Part shown: piece by piece, positions 30,880 to 40,546 of the stretch | How positions within the stretch are numbered: the first letter of the stretch is position 1 | How the letters are laid out: each line of letters opens with the position of its first letter | Assembly (NCBI RefSeq): GCF_019052805.1 | Contig: NZ_JAHQRJ010000001.1 | Location: forward strand, 1-64,000 | From: Noviherbaspirillum sp. L7-7A | GTDB taxonomy: Bacteria > Pseudomonadota > Gammaproteobacteria > Burkholderiales > Burkholderiaceae_D | Direction of reading: 5' to 3' | DNA: 64,000 nt | Made by a program: the position numbers and the translations under genes | Notes under the pieces: model-generated | The model's database searches: none | What the model saw: only the letters and a program-made list of their open reading frames with translations | Told to the model about the DNA's origin: nothing

Positions 30880-32619
30880 ATGAAGATCCCGCCGCACTTC
30901 AGGCGGGCCCTGAGTATGTTTCAACCCTATCGTGGCCGGCTGGCGCTGGCCTTCCTGGGCATGATCCTCACTGCGTCCACCGAGCCCATGTTCCCCGCCG
31001 TGATGCGGCAGCTGCTCGACCGCGGCTTCGTCGGCAAGCCGACGCTGGAACTGTGGATGGTGCCGGTGGCCATCATCGGCATCTTCGTTCTGCGCGGCTG
31101 CTCCACTTTCCTTACCACCTACATGATGACTTGGGTCACCAGCATCCTGCTCAATTCGGTGCGGGCCCAGATGTTCGAGCGCATGCTCAACGTGCCGGCG
31201 TCCTTCTATTCCACCAGCTCGGTCGGCCGCGTGATCAACGCGATGATGTTCGAGTCGCAGCAGGTGATCGACATGGTGAGGAATGTGCTGACCTCGCTGA
31301 TACGCGACAGCCTCACCGTGATCGTGCTGCTGGGATTTCTGTTCTGGCTCAACTGGCGGCTGACCTTCGTGGCACTGATCCTGCTGCCATTGACGGCGGT
31401 GGTGGTGCGCCTGACGGGCAAGCGGATGCGCAAGCTGACCCGCGACTACCTGGAGATCAATGCCGAGCTGACCCAGGTGATCGAGGAAACCACCCGCGCC
31501 AACCAGGTCATCAAGATTTTCGGCGGCCACAAGTATGAAAGCGACCGTTTCGAGGCGCGCGCCAGCCACCTGCGGCGCTACTCGATGCGCATGGCCAGCA
31601 CCGCGGCCGCCACCGTACCCGTCACCCAGCTGATGGCGGCATTCGCGGTGGCTATCGTGATCGTGATCGCGCTGATCCAGTCCTCGCGCGGCCAGTCGAC
31701 CGTGGGCGACTTCGTTTCCTTCATCACCGCCATGCTGATGCTGCTGACGCCCCTGAAGCGCCTGGCCGAGGTGAATGGCCCGCTGCAGCGCGGCATGGCG
31801 GCTTCCGAAGCCGTGTTCGGCCTGATCGACGCGGCGCCGGAGCGCACCACCGGCAAGCCGCTGACGCAACGCGCCACCGGCAGGCTGGAGTTCGATGATG
31901 TCAGCTTTTCCTATCCCGGCCAGGCGCAGCGGGCGCTGTCCCATATCAACCTCGCCATCATGCCGGGCGAGACGGTGGCCTTCGTCGGCATGTCCGGCGG
32001 CGGCAAGTCGACTCTGGTCAGCCTGGTGCCCAATTTCTACAGCGTGAGCAGCGGCGAGATCCGGCTCGACGGCCAGCCCATCGAGGACATCACGCTGGCC
32101 AGCCTGCGCGCCCAGATTGCGATGGTGAGCCAGAACGTGGTGCTGTTCGACGACACCATCACCGCCAACATCGCCTATGGCGACGCCAGCCCCGACATGG
32201 AGCGGGTGCATGCGGCGGCGCGGGCAGCCTATCTGAGCGATGTGATCCGCGCGCTGCCGGAAGGCCTCGACACCATGATCGGCGACAACGGCAGCCGCCT
32301 GTCCGGCGGCCAGAGGCAGCGGCTGGCCATTGCCCGCGCCATCTACAAGGATGCGCCGGTCCTGATTCTTGACGAAGCCACGTCGGCGCTGGATACCGAG
32401 TCCGAGCGCGCGGTGCAGTCGGCGCTGGACGGCCTGATGCAGGGCCGTACCACGCTGGTGATCGCGCACCGGCTGTCAACCGTGGAGCGGGCCGACCGCA
32501 TCGTGGTGCTGGTCGGCGGCGAGATCGTGGAAATGGGTTCGCATGCGGAACTGCTGGAACAGAACGGCACCTATGCCAGCCTGTACCACCTGCAGTTCGC
32601 CACCGAGGTGACGGCCTGA
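30880..32619 (+). CDS. msbA: Lipid A export ABC transporter MsbA
   Basis: This 579-aa half-transporter flips lipid A core across the inner membrane. The N-terminal exporter domain (residues 1-310) has six hydrophobic segments. The nucleotide-binding domain shows Walker A GMSGGGKST (near 370-378), Q-loop NVVLFDD, ABC signature LSGGQRQR (near 474), Walker B VLILDEATSALD (near 494-505) and the H-loop IAHRLST. Length and context-free features match MsbA; a generic multidrug half-transporter cannot be wholly excluded. It converges with rng, 19 bp apart. Confidence 0.9.
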   Translation: MKIPPHFRRALSMFQPYRGRLALAFLGMILTASTEPMFPAVMRQLLDRGFVGKPTLELWMVPVAIIGIFVLRGCSTFLTTYMMTWVTSILLNSVRAQMFERMLNVPASFYSTSSVGRVINAMMFESQQVIDMVRNVLTSLIRDSLTVIVLLGFLFWLNWRLTFVALILLPLTAVVVRLTGKRMRKLTRDYLEINAELTQVIEETTRANQVIKIFGGHKYESDRFEARASHLRRYSMRMASTAAATVPVTQLMAAFAVAIVIVIALIQSSRGQSTVGDFVSFITAMLMLLTPLKRLAEVNGPLQRGMAASEAVFGLIDAAPERTTGKPLTQRATGRLEFDDVSFSYPGQAQRALSHINLAIMPGETVAFVGMSGGGKSTLVSLVPNFYSVSSGEIRLDGQPIEDITLASLRAQIAMVSQNVVLFDDTITANIAYGDASPDMERVHAAARAAYLSDVIRALPEGLDTMIGDNGSRLSGGQRQRLAIARAIYKDAPVLILDEATSALDTESERAVQSALDGLMQGRTTLVIAHRLSTVERADRIVVLVGGEIVEMGSHAELLEQNGTYASLYHLQFATEVTA

Positions 32620-32638
32620 CGGCATCGCCGCGCCGGCA

Positions 32639-34102
32639 TTACATCAGGATGATGTCGTACTGTTCCTGCTGGTAGCCGGTCTGCACCTGCAGCGAGATCT
32701 GCTTGCCGATGAAGTCGCCGAGCTGTGCCAGGTTCTGGGACTCCTCTTCCAGGAACATGTCGATCACGACCTGCGAGGCAAGGATGCGGAATTCACGGGG
32801 ATTGAACTGCTTGGCTTCGCGCAGCAGCTCGCGCAGGATTTCATAGCAGACCGTGCGCGCGGTCTTGACCTGTCCCTTGCCGGCGCAGGCCGGGCAGGGC
32901 TCGCAGAGGATATGGGCCAGCGATTCGCGGGTGCGCTTCCTGGTCATCTCCACCAGGCCGAGCGAGGAAAAGCCCGATACCGACACCTTGGTGCGGTCGC
33001 GTGCCAGCGCCTTGTTCAGTTCCGCCAGCACTGCCGTCCTGTGCTCGGCGTTTTCCATGTCGATGAAGTCGAGGATGATGATGCCGCCCAGGTTGCGCAG
33101 CCGCAGCTGGCGCGCGATGGCCTGCGCCGCTTCCAGGTTGGTCTTGAAGATCGTGTCGTCGAAATTGCGGCCATGCACATAGCTGCCGGTGTTGACGTCG
33201 ATCGTGGTCATGGCCTCGGTCTGGTCGATGATCAGGTAGCCGCCGGACTTCAGGTCGACGCGCCGGCCCAGCGCGCGCTGGATTTCCTCTTCCACGCCAT
33301 ACAGGTCAAACAGCGGCCGCTCGCCGGTGTAGTGCAATAGCCGGGTCAGCACCGAGGGCGTGTAGACCTGCGCGAACTGCTGCAGCTTGACGAAGTTTTC
33401 ACGGGAGTCGACCTGGATGCTGGCGGTGTCGTCGCCGACGAAGTCGCGCAGCACCCGCTGCGCCAGGCTCAGGTCCTGGTACAGCAGGGCCGGCGCCGGC
33501 CTGGTCCTGGCTTCGCGGCTGATCGCCGACCAGGTCTTGGCCAGGTAGTCGATGTCGGCGCGCAGGTCGGCTTCGGACGCATCCTCGGCCATGGTGCGGA
33601 TGATGAAGCCGCCGCGCTCGTCAGGCGGCAGCATCGACTGCACCTTCTGCCGCAGCGCATCGCGCTCGGCCTCGTTTTCAATGCGCTGCGAAATGCCGAT
33701 ATGCGGGTCCTGCGGCAGGTAGACCAGCATCCGGCCGGCGATGGAAATCTGGGTGGACAGCCGCGCGCCCTTGGTGCCGATCGGGTCCTTCACCACCTGC
33801 ACCATCACCGCCTGGCCGTCGAACAGCAGCCGCTCGATCGGCTGCGGCGCGCCGCTGCTGCCGTCATGCGGCCGCGCTTCCCAGATGTCGGCCACATGCA
33901 GAAAGGCGGCGCGTTCCAGGCCGATGTCGATAAAGGCCGACTGCATGCCGGGCAATACCCTGACTACCTTGCCGAGATAGACATTGCCGGCGCGGCCGCG
34001 CAGGTTGCTGCGCTCGATATGCAGTTCCTGCACCGCGCCCTGCACGATCAGCGCCACCCGGGTTTCCTGCGGCGTCACATTGATGAGGATGTCGGTGCTC
34101 AT
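32639..34102 (-). CDS. rng: Ribonuclease G
   Basis: This 487-aa endoribonuclease of the RNase E/G family matures 16S 5' ends and decays mRNA. An S1 domain lies at about 35-125 (NVYLGKVVRVLPGMQSAFIDIG), the catalytic Mg2+ site is in GGIIILDFIDM, and the zinc link is CEPCPACAGKG (near 400). It has no RNase E-like C-terminal scaffold, so it is RNase G. Its start overlaps the maf stop by 4 bases (ATGA). It is last in hemF-nadD-rsfS-rlmH-maf-rng. Confidence 0.95.
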   Translation of the reverse strand: MSTDILINVTPQETRVALIVQGAVQELHIERSNLRGRAGNVYLGKVVRVLPGMQSAFIDIGLERAAFLHVADIWEARPHDGSSGAPQPIERLLFDGQAVMVQVVKDPIGTKGARLSTQISIAGRMLVYLPQDPHIGISQRIENEAERDALRQKVQSMLPPDERGGFIIRTMAEDASEADLRADIDYLAKTWSAISREARTRPAPALLYQDLSLAQRVLRDFVGDDTASIQVDSRENFVKLQQFAQVYTPSVLTRLLHYTGERPLFDLYGVEEEIQRALGRRVDLKSGGYLIIDQTEAMTTIDVNTGSYVHGRNFDDTIFKTNLEAAQAIARQLRLRNLGGIIILDFIDMENAEHRTAVLAELNKALARDRTKVSVSGFSSLGLVEMTRKRTRESLAHILCEPCPACAGKGQVKTARTVCYEILRELLREAKQFNPREFRILASQVVIDMFLEEESQNLAQLGDFIGKQISLQVQTGYQQEQYDIILM

Positions 34103-34719
34103 AGGATGCGGATGCCCGCCTGCTGCAGCAGTTGCGCGGTCTCGAACAGCGGCAGGCCCATGATGCCGGAATGGCTGCCCGCGATATGCCGGATGAACTG
34201 CGCCGCGCGGCCCTGTATCGCATAGCCGCCGGCCTTGTCATAGGGCTCGGGCAGCGCGCAATAGGCACGCATGGTGTCATCGGACAGGGTGTCGAAGGTG
34301 ACTTCGGAGCTGTGGGTCATCTGCCAGAGATCGGCATCGCGGCGCAGCGCGATGCTGGTCAGCACCTGATGGGTACGGCCCGACAGCAGGCGCAGCATGT
34401 CCATCGCTTCCGCGACATTGGCCGGCTTGCCCAGGATGCGGCCGTCCAGCGTCACCGTGGTGTCGGCGGTCAGCACCGGACGCACCGGCAGGCGGCGCGA
34501 CAGCATGGTGTCGCAGGCGGTTTCCACCTTTTCCCTGGTCACCCGTTCCACATAGGCCAGCGGCGCCTCGCCCGGCAGCACCAGCTCGGGCACATCCGGC
34601 CCGCGCGCCGTGTTCTCGCGCAGCAGCAGCAATTCGAATTCAACGCCAATCTGGCGCAGCAGCTCGCGCCGGCGAGGGCTTTTGGAAGCCAGATAGATCT
34701 TCTGGTCTATGGGTTTCAT
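34099..34719 (-). CDS. maf: Maf-family nucleotide pyrophosphatase
   Basis: This 206-aa housecleaning enzyme hydrolyses non-canonical nucleoside triphosphates to monophosphates. The N-terminal LASKSPRRRELL (substrate phosphate binding) is present, the active site has ADTTVTLDGRILGKP where most homologues have ADTVV, and the C-terminal YDKAGGYAIQG is intact. The ADTTV substitution is a small oddity and may not alter activity. It is coupled to rng by an ATGA overlap. Confidence 0.93.
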   Translation of the reverse strand: MKPIDQKIYLASKSPRRRELLRQIGVEFELLLLRENTARGPDVPELVLPGEAPLAYVERVTREKVETACDTMLSRRLPVRPVLTADTTVTLDGRILGKPANVAEAMDMLRLLSGRTHQVLTSIALRRDADLWQMTHSSEVTFDTLSDDTMRAYCALPEPYDKAGGYAIQGRAAQFIRHIAGSHSGIMGLPLFETAQLLQQAGIRIL

Positions 34720-34761
34720 GAGTGGTCAGAGTAGGGGCAAGTGGCGCACTGCCTGCTGGGG

Positions 34762-35232
34762 TCAGACGCGGTGGTAAGGATGATTCTGTGTAATCGACCA
34801 GGCCCGGTAGAGCTGCTCGGCCAGAAGCACCCGCACCATACCGTGCGGCAGCGTCAGGCTGGAGATCCGCAGCAGCATGGTCGCCTGCTGCTTGAACTGC
34901 GCATCCAGACCGTCGGCGCCGCCGATGACGAATGTAACATCAGTGCCGCCTTGTTGCCACTGTGCCAGGTTTTTGGCCAGCTGCGCGCTGGTCAGGTCCT
35001 TGCCGCGCTCGTCCAGCGCAACCACCTGCGAGCCCTTGGGAATGACTGCCTCGATCCGGCTTCGCTCCATCGCCATCACGGTCTCGGCGCTGCGGCTGCC
35101 GGAACGGTCCACCGGCTTGATCTCCTTGAGCACGATGCGGCAGTCCGGCGGCATGCGCTTGGCGTATTCGGTAAAGCCGGTGTCGATCCAGGCCGGCATC
35201 TTGTGGCCGACGGCGGCAATGACGAGCTGCAT
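34762..35232 (-). CDS. rlmH: 23S rRNA pseudouridine-1915 N3-methyltransferase
   Basis: This 156-aa SPOUT enzyme methylates pseudouridine 1915 in helix 69 of 23S rRNA. The N-terminal [28 protein letters not shown], the SAM trefoil-knot region [10 protein letters not shown] (near 103-112) and the C-terminal [20 protein letters not shown] match the family. It follows rsfS by 12 bp, the usual order of these two genes. Confidence 0.96.
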   Translation of the reverse strand: MQLVIAAVGHKMPAWIDTGFTEYAKRMPPDCRIVLKEIKPVDRSGSRSAETVMAMERSRIEAVIPKGSQVVALDERGKDLTSAQLAKNLAQWQQGGTDVTFVIGGADGLDAQFKQQATMLLRISSLTLPHGMVRVLLAEQLYRAWSITQNHPYHRV

Positions 35233-35244
35233 CGAGGACCGGCT

Positions 35245-35865
35245 TTATTCGGCGCGGGCGCGCTTGGCCGGGGCCTTGCGCACGCTGGCGCTCTTGGGTG
35301 CCGACACCTTGACGGTCTTGCCGGCCGGCGTCTTGGCGGCTTTCTTGGCCGCGGTTTTCTTCGCCGCGGTCTTGACTGCGCCGGTGGCGGTCTTGGCCGC
35401 CGTCTTGCGCGCGGTCTTCTTCGGCGCTTCGCCTTCGGCTGCCGCCTGCTGGGTGACGGTCAGGTGGCGGGCTGCCTTCTTCGGCGCGGCGTCGTCGCTG
35501 GTGGCGGCCTTCTTGGCACGCTTGGCCGCGCCCATCTTGACTTCCTTGTCGCCCCAGATTTCCTCCAGGCGGTAATACGCCCGGATTGCCGGCTGCATGA
35601 TGTGAACAATCATGTCGCCCAGATCGACCAGCACCCATTCACCGGTGTCCTCGCCTTCCAGGCTGAGGATGTTGCCGCCGTTTTCCTTGACCTTGTCGCG
35701 CACCGAGGCGGCCAGCGCCTTGGTCTGGCGGTTCGATGTGCCGGATGCGATGGCGATCCGGTCGAACAGGCTGGTCAGGTGGGTGGTGTCGTACACCACG
35801 ATGTCTTGCGCCTTCACATCTTCGAGAGCGTCGACGACCAGCGATTGAAGTTTCTTGATATCCAT
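35245..35865 (-). CDS. rsfS: Ribosome silencing factor RsfS with histone-like tail
   Basis: Residues 1-110 are a complete RsfS domain (VVDALEDVKAQDIVVYD; the loop SGTSNRQTKALA; WVLVDLGDMIVHIM), which binds ribosomal L14 and blocks subunit joining in starvation. Family members are usually 105-130 aa; this one has 206. The extra ~95 residues are almost only Lys, Ala, Thr, Pro and Arg (for example KKTAAKKAAKTPAGKT), like histone H1 or AlgP tails. Its ATG overlaps the nadD stop by one base. The tail may add RNA binding, but this is inference. Confidence 0.92.
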   Translation of the reverse strand: MDIKKLQSLVVDALEDVKAQDIVVYDTTHLTSLFDRIAIASGTSNRQTKALAASVRDKVKENGGNILSLEGEDTGEWVLVDLGDMIVHIMQPAIRAYYRLEEIWGDKEVKMGAAKRAKKAATSDDAAPKKAARHLTVTQQAAAEGEAPKKTARKTAAKTATGAVKTAAKKTAAKKAAKTPAGKTVKVSAPKSASVRKAPAKRARAE

Positions 35866-36512
35866 TAGGTTTTATATAGGTGATGTTGTTCGATATAGTC
35901 TAGCACCGGGGTTGGCAGCGACTGTTGAGGCCGCTCGCCCCGCGCCAGCGCGGTTCGGATTTCGGTTGCGGACATGTCCAGGGCAAGGTTTTCCGTCAGG
36001 AACATCAGGCCATGGGCACTATCGCGCAACTGGTCGGGCGTTGCACTGCGCCGGCGCAGTTCATGCGCCACTTCGGTTGGCAGCGCTGCCGTGTCAAAGC
36101 CAGGTCGCGACGCCGCACACACATGGGCCAGGTCAAAGAGCGCGCGCCAGTCATGCCAGGTGTTCAGATGCAGCAGCTGATCAGCGCCGATGACGAACAC
36201 GATGGACGCCTCCGGCCCCGCCTCGGCGCGCACCGCGCGCAGCGTGTCGACGGTGTAGCTGGCGCCCTGGCGCCGCAGTTCCTGTTCGTCGATCACCACC
36301 GGCACCGGCTGTCTGGCGAAGGCCAGGCGCAGCATGGCGACGCGGTCTGCGCCCGAGGCCAGTAGCGGCGCCTTCTGCCATGGATTGCCGGCCGGGATAA
36401 TGCGCAGTTCGTCCGGCGCCAGCAGCCGTACGAAATAGCCGCCCAGTGCGACATGAGCGTTGTGTACGGGGTCGAAGCTTCCGCCCAGCAGAACCAGGCA
36501 AGGCCGGCTCAC
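35865..36512 (-). CDS. nadD: Nicotinate-nucleotide adenylyltransferase
   Basis: This 215-aa enzyme adenylates nicotinic acid mononucleotide in NAD synthesis. The nucleotidyltransferase motif [13 protein letters not shown] (near 8-20) with its HxxH-type site, the ISSxR-like end region ([16 protein letters not shown]) and the family length are present. It overlaps hemF by 4 bases and rsfS by one, so the operon is tightly coupled. Confidence 0.95.
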   Translation of the reverse strand: MSRPCLVLLGGSFDPVHNAHVALGGYFVRLLAPDELRIIPAGNPWQKAPLLASGADRVAMLRLAFARQPVPVVIDEQELRRQGASYTVDTLRAVRAEAGPEASIVFVIGADQLLHLNTWHDWRALFDLAHVCAASRPGFDTAALPTEVAHELRRRSATPDQLRDSAHGLMFLTENLALDMSATEIRTALARGERPQQSLPTPVLDYIEQHHLYKT

Positions 36513-37423
36513 GCGGTCCAGTCCTTGTGCACCAGAAAGTCGGTGTACAGCGCCGCTTCAGGCGTGCCGTCGGCCGGATGCCAGTTGTAGCGCCATTTGA
36601 CCACCGGCGGCAGCGACATCAGGATGGATTCGGTGCGGCCGCCCGACTGCAGGCCAAACAGCGTGCCGCGGTCGAACACCAGGTTGAATTCCACATAGCG
36701 GCCGCGCCGGTAGGCCTGGAAATCGCGTTCGCGTTCGCCGTAAAGCAGATCCTTGCGGCGTTCCAGCAGCGGCAGGTAGGCCGGCAGGAAATGGTCGCCC
36801 ACGCTTTGCATCATGCCGAAGCTGTGGCCGAAGTCGCGGTCGTTGTAGTCGTCGAAGAAGATGCCGCCGACGCCGCGCGGTTCCTGGCGGTGCTTCAGGT
36901 AGAAATAGTCGTCGCACCATTTCTTGAAGCGCGGATGCAGGTCGTCGCCATACGGTGCCAGCGCATCGCGGCAGGTGCGGTGGAAATGCTGCGCATCCTC
37001 GGCAAAGCCGTAGTAGGGCGTCAGGTCCATGCCGCCGCCAAACCACCAGACCGGATCGAAGCCTTCGGCCATCGCGGTGAAGAAGCGCACATTCATGTGT
37101 ACCGTCGGCGCATAAGGGTTGCGCGGATGCAGCACCAGCGACACGCCCATCGCTTCCCAGTGGCGGCCCGCCAGTTCCGGGCGGGCGGCGGCGGCCGAGG
37201 GCGGCAGGTTGCGTCCGGTGACATGGGAAAAACCCACGCCGCCACGCTCGAACACATTGCCTTCCTCGATCAGCCGCGAAATTCCGCCGCCGCCTTCCGG
37301 GCGCTCCCAGGCATCCCTGATGAACGGCTTGCCGTCCACGCCTTCCAGCGCCGCGACGATGCGGTTCTGCAGGCCGAGCAGGTAAGTCTTGACGTTCGAA
37401 GGGGAGGGGGAAATCGGGTCCAC
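36509..37423 (-). CDS. hemF: Aerobic coproporphyrinogen III oxidase
   Basis: This 304-aa oxygen-dependent enzyme makes protoporphyrinogen IX in heme synthesis. The family core is complete: [66 protein letters not shown], and the C-terminal [19 protein letters not shown]. It begins with GTG at 37423. It heads the operon hemF-nadD-rsfS-rlmH-maf-rng; the AT-rich region upstream (37424-37713) shows no gene. Confidence 0.95.
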   Translation of the reverse strand: MDPISPSPSNVKTYLLGLQNRIVAALEGVDGKPFIRDAWERPEGGGGISRLIEEGNVFERGGVGFSHVTGRNLPPSAAAARPELAGRHWEAMGVSLVLHPRNPYAPTVHMNVRFFTAMAEGFDPVWWFGGGMDLTPYYGFAEDAQHFHRTCRDALAPYGDDLHPRFKKWCDDYFYLKHRQEPRGVGGIFFDDYNDRDFGHSFGMMQSVGDHFLPAYLPLLERRKDLLYGERERDFQAYRRGRYVEFNLVFDRGTLFGLQSGGRTESILMSLPPVVKWRYNWHPADGTPEAALYTDFLVHKDWTA

Positions 37424-37713
37424 GGCATGAGGGCGAAAAAAGACGAGTGCGGATTGTACCTTGTCGGGGGCGTGGAGTATGGATTGCGTAACAGGGCATG
37501 CAGGCTGGCATGCCTCGACAAACCACTGTAAGGACTTCAGCCTGCACGCACCCTGGCATTGTTTTCTTTTAAAGAGACGTATTAATCGCCTTTCTGGTTG
37601 AGATCAATCAATTAAAGAAATAAACAAAAAATGAAGGTCTGGCCCGCAAAAATAATGCAATAAAATGGCTAACATTACCCTATTTCAGCTTGCAAACGGG
37701 TACGTGCCTAGGT

Positions 37714-38442
37714 TTAGCGCCTTCCCATTTCCCTAAGCCAATTGATCTGTTCTGGTGAGAAATTGGCTGCCTCATTCAGTCGGAGCAGATTGGCGAAGTC
37801 CCCAGTATTTTGAATATGCGCTGCGAGTAGTTTTGCGCAATTCATAATCCCCGTATGATCGCGCTCGTGAGTTGGCAAGCAAGCCAGTGTATTTAATGTA
37901 TCTATGGCATTTTCAAGTTTTACATACGGCAATAGCTTCTCCGTGAAGTTTGCCTTTCCTTGTTCGGCTGCCACCGTTAGCAAGGATTTGGCCAGGCGCA
38001 AGTCGGCCAGGTCAAGGACGGAAATGTTGTTTTCTTTTAAATATTTTTCGAGTTTGTTTGCATCATCTGTTCTGAGGTAGTGCGGCAGCAAGATTGACGC
38101 GTTATGGGGCGGAGACTTACAGGTAGGAGCGGTAGATAATGGCGAGTTTTCTGGTTTTTGTTTTTCAACTGAAGATAGAGAAAGGAAAGAAAAAAAGGAA
38201 AGAAAATTTCTTCCTTTTGACTGTCCAATCTTATTTTCAGGAGGTGCGCTGGCTTGCATAGCGTTGTCTTGAAAGAATTCGCTTTCGCGGTTTTTAGTCT
38301 TAAGTTTGGGAGGTTTCCAATCAAAATCATTTAAATCCATTTCGTTTGTATCTGATTCTGTCGGGAACGGTAAATAAAGGTAGGAATTGTTTAATTCGAT
38401 ATGTTGTGCAAACCGATACGTCGTGCTTACTTTTTCAGACAT
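37714..38442 (-). CDS. Low-GC protein with ankyrin-like C-terminus (unrecognised)
   Basis: This 242-aa protein lies in an AT-rich stretch unlike the GC-rich flanks. The N-terminal 105 residues are polar and Ser/Lys/Pro-rich, with no signal peptide. From about 105 on, paired short helices appear: LPHYLRTDDANKLEKYLKENNI, RLAKSLLTVAAEQGKANFTEKLL, and GIMNCAKLLAAHIQNTGDFANLLRL. The spacing resembles degenerate ankyrin or other helical repeats. GCGAGG lies 8 bases before the ATG. The last residues read SPEQINWLREMGRR. I do not recognise a family; composition and position suggest horizontal acquisition, and an exported effector is one possibility. Confidence 0.6.
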   Translation of the reverse strand: MSEKVSTTYRFAQHIELNNSYLYLPFPTESDTNEMDLNDFDWKPPKLKTKNRESEFFQDNAMQASAPPENKIGQSKGRNFLSFFSFLSLSSVEKQKPENSPLSTAPTCKSPPHNASILLPHYLRTDDANKLEKYLKENNISVLDLADLRLAKSLLTVAAEQGKANFTEKLLPYVKLENAIDTLNTLACLPTHERDHTGIMNCAKLLAAHIQNTGDFANLLRLNEAANFSPEQINWLREMGRR

Positions 38443-39135
38443 CTTAAACCTCGCAGTTCAGGTGTTGTTAATAATTAAGAAAAAAGGTCACCTTTGTTTA
38501 TAATTATTTGTAAGGCGCTGTCAGGTAGGTAATTTTTAATGAAATAGTGGTTCAATGTTTTTGTTTGGTTTTTTTGTAAATAAGAACGGGTCTTTTGAAA
38601 GAAAGACTGGATTAGCCTGTCAGAGAGCGTCGACCGGAGCTAACGTCTATTCACGTACAGCCCGCATTAATCATGGAAAGATCTCCTTCTCTAACGCCAA
38701 TCGATGGTTGTCAGAGTGGAAATGGTTTTTTTTTACAATTTGTTTGGCCAAACCCATGAGATCAACTGAAGACGACAGGTCGTCATTTATGCAATTTCGC
38801 TGCGTGAAAATTTGACAGAACCGTGCATGCAGTACTGTCATCGCCGTGCCAGGCTATGTTTATTGAAGTCATCCCAAACAGCTGCAACGATCAAGCGATT
38901 TTTCAACACGGTGGTAGCAGAAGCAAAATCCAGAACTTCTGATGCAAATATCTGCTTACCAATGTCGACTGGATGCCGAGGCACAGCACAGGGCGCATTG
39001 GCATTGCAGGTACTGGCTGAATTTGGAGTGGATAGGGCTGCTTGATGTAAAAAGGCTGTGACTGCCAACGGACCTTTAAAGGCCTTTGAGTGTCCTGTTT
39101 TCAAAAAGGCCTATCGAACCAGGGCACTAACAAAA
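38443..39135. other. AT-rich intergenic stretch without a supported gene
   Basis: About 690 bp between the low-GC gene and purD. It contains a 13-nt palindrome AAAGGTCACCTTT at 38483-38495, 41 bp before the start of the low-GC gene (possible operator), homopolymer T runs near 38560 and 38730, and two open frames (38555-38815 and 38812-39045) that lack ribosome sites and protein-like composition. I see no transposase, tRNA or repeat that would explain the islet. Confidence 0.6.
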
Positions 39136-39160
39136 AAGCCGGCATTGCGCCGGCTTTGTA
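39136..39160 (-). terminator. Terminator downstream of purD
   Basis: AAAGCCGGC / GCCGGCTTT with a short ATTGC loop; T-rich on the minus strand after the stem (TTTTTTGTTAG). It lies 20 bp after the purD stop. Confidence 0.85.
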
Positions 39161-39179
39161 AAACCCTTCTGAAATCTTT

Positions 39180-40454
39180 TTACCCGTGCCGCTTGATCGC
39201 CCGCCAACCGATGTCGCGCCGGAACTGCGCGCCGTCGAAATGGATGCTGTCCACCGCCGCATAAGCCTGCTTCTGCGCCATCTTGACGTTGTCGCCCAGG
39301 CCGACCACGCACAGCACCCGGCCGCCGTTGGCGGTCAGGGTGGCGCCGTCAAGGGTGGTGCCTGCATGGAAGGTCACGGATTCCGGCGTTTCCTCGGGAA
39401 TGCCGGTGATCACGTCGCCCTTCCTCGGCGCGTCCGGATAGCCGGCGGCCGCCATCACCACGCCCAGCGCGACGCGGCGGTCCCATTCCAGCTTCACCGT
39501 GTCCAGGGTGCCATTGACCGCATGCTCCATCACCATGACCAGGTCGGTCTTCAGGCGCGCCATGATGGGCTGGGTTTCCGGGTCGCCCATGCGGCAGTTG
39601 AATTCCAGCGTCCTGGGCGTGCCCTGCGCATCGATCATCAGGCCGGCATACAGGAAGCCGGTGTAGGGAATGCCGTCCTGCGCCATGCCCTGCACGGTGG
39701 GGACGATGATTTCCCGCATCACCCGGGCATGCAGTTCCGGCGTGATGATGGGCGCGGGCGAGTAGGCGCCCATGCCGCCGGTATTGGGGCCGGCGTCGTG
39801 GTCCTGCAGGCGCTTGTGGTCCTGGCTGGTGGCCAGCGGCAGGATGTTCCTGCCGTCCACCATCACGATGAAGCTGGCTTCCTCGCCGTCGAGGAATTGC
39901 TCTATCACCACGCGCGCGCCGGCGTCGCCCAAGCGGTTATCCGACAGCATCATGTCGACCGCGGCATGGGCCTCGTCGGCGGTCATGGCAACCACCACGC
40001 CCTTGCCGGCGGCCAGGCCGTCGGCCTTGATCACGATCGGCGCGCCCTGCGCATCGATGTAGGCATGGGCGGCGGCGACGTCGGAGAAGGTCTGGTAAGT
40101 GGCGGTGGGTATGCCGTGGCGCTGCATGAAGGCCTTGGCGTAATCCTTGGAGCTTTCCAGCTGGGCCGCTTCGGCGGTGGGGCCGAACACTTTCAGGCCC
40201 TGCTCGCGGAAGATGTTGACGATGCCGGCCGCCAGCGGCGCTTCCGGGCCGACCACGGTCAGCGCGACATGTTCGCGGCGGGCGAATTCGGCCAGTTCCT
40301 TCGGGTCGGTGATGGCGACATTGCGCAGGCGCTGGTCGAGCGCGGTGCCGCCGTTGCCGGGCGCGACATAGACGATCTGGATGCGTTCGGACTGCGCCAG
40401 CTTCCAGGCGAGAGCATGTTCGCGGCCACCGGAGCCTACAACGAGAATTTTCAT
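39180..40454 (-). CDS. purD: Phosphoribosylamine-glycine ligase
   Basis: This 424-aa ATP-grasp enzyme forms glycinamide ribonucleotide in purine synthesis. It begins MKILVVGSGGREHALAWKL, the family opening, with the ATP-grasp motifs IKADGLAAGKGVVVA (near 142-156), EEASFIVMVDG, and the metal-binding LEFNCRMGDPETQ (near 288-300). Length matches. It is followed 20 bp on by an intrinsic terminator and preceded by yebC. Confidence 0.97.
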   Translation of the reverse strand: MKILVVGSGGREHALAWKLAQSERIQIVYVAPGNGGTALDQRLRNVAITDPKELAEFARREHVALTVVGPEAPLAAGIVNIFREQGLKVFGPTAEAAQLESSKDYAKAFMQRHGIPTATYQTFSDVAAAHAYIDAQGAPIVIKADGLAAGKGVVVAMTADEAHAAVDMMLSDNRLGDAGARVVIEQFLDGEEASFIVMVDGRNILPLATSQDHKRLQDHDAGPNTGGMGAYSPAPIITPELHARVMREIIVPTVQGMAQDGIPYTGFLYAGLMIDAQGTPRTLEFNCRMGDPETQPIMARLKTDLVMVMEHAVNGTLDTVKLEWDRRVALGVVMAAAGYPDAPRKGDVITGIPEETPESVTFHAGTTLDGATLTANGGRVLCVVGLGDNVKMAQKQAYAAVDSIHFDGAQFRRDIGWRAIKRHG

Positions 40455-40546
40455 GAGAGATGTGATGCGATTGACTGGTGTCGGAGTCGATGGCGGCAGG
40501 CCATCCTGGTGTGTCCGGCAGTCATGCCGGACAGGGTGCGTGGGGC

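Noticed and set aside
30784-32469. 561-codon antisense frame over msbA
   Set aside because: It is a GC-rich shadow; msbA has all ABC motifs in frame on the other strand.
37424-38560. PIP or hrp box (TTCG-N16-TTCG) before the low-GC gene or before the F-box gene
   Set aside because: I searched both leaders by eye and found no such pair; a type III link is therefore not supported by promoter sequence.
38555-39104. Small open frames in the hemF-purD islet (38555-38815, 38812-39045, and 38838-39104 on the minus strand)
   Set aside because: They have no ribosome site, no protein-like composition and no recognisable motif; none is called a gene.
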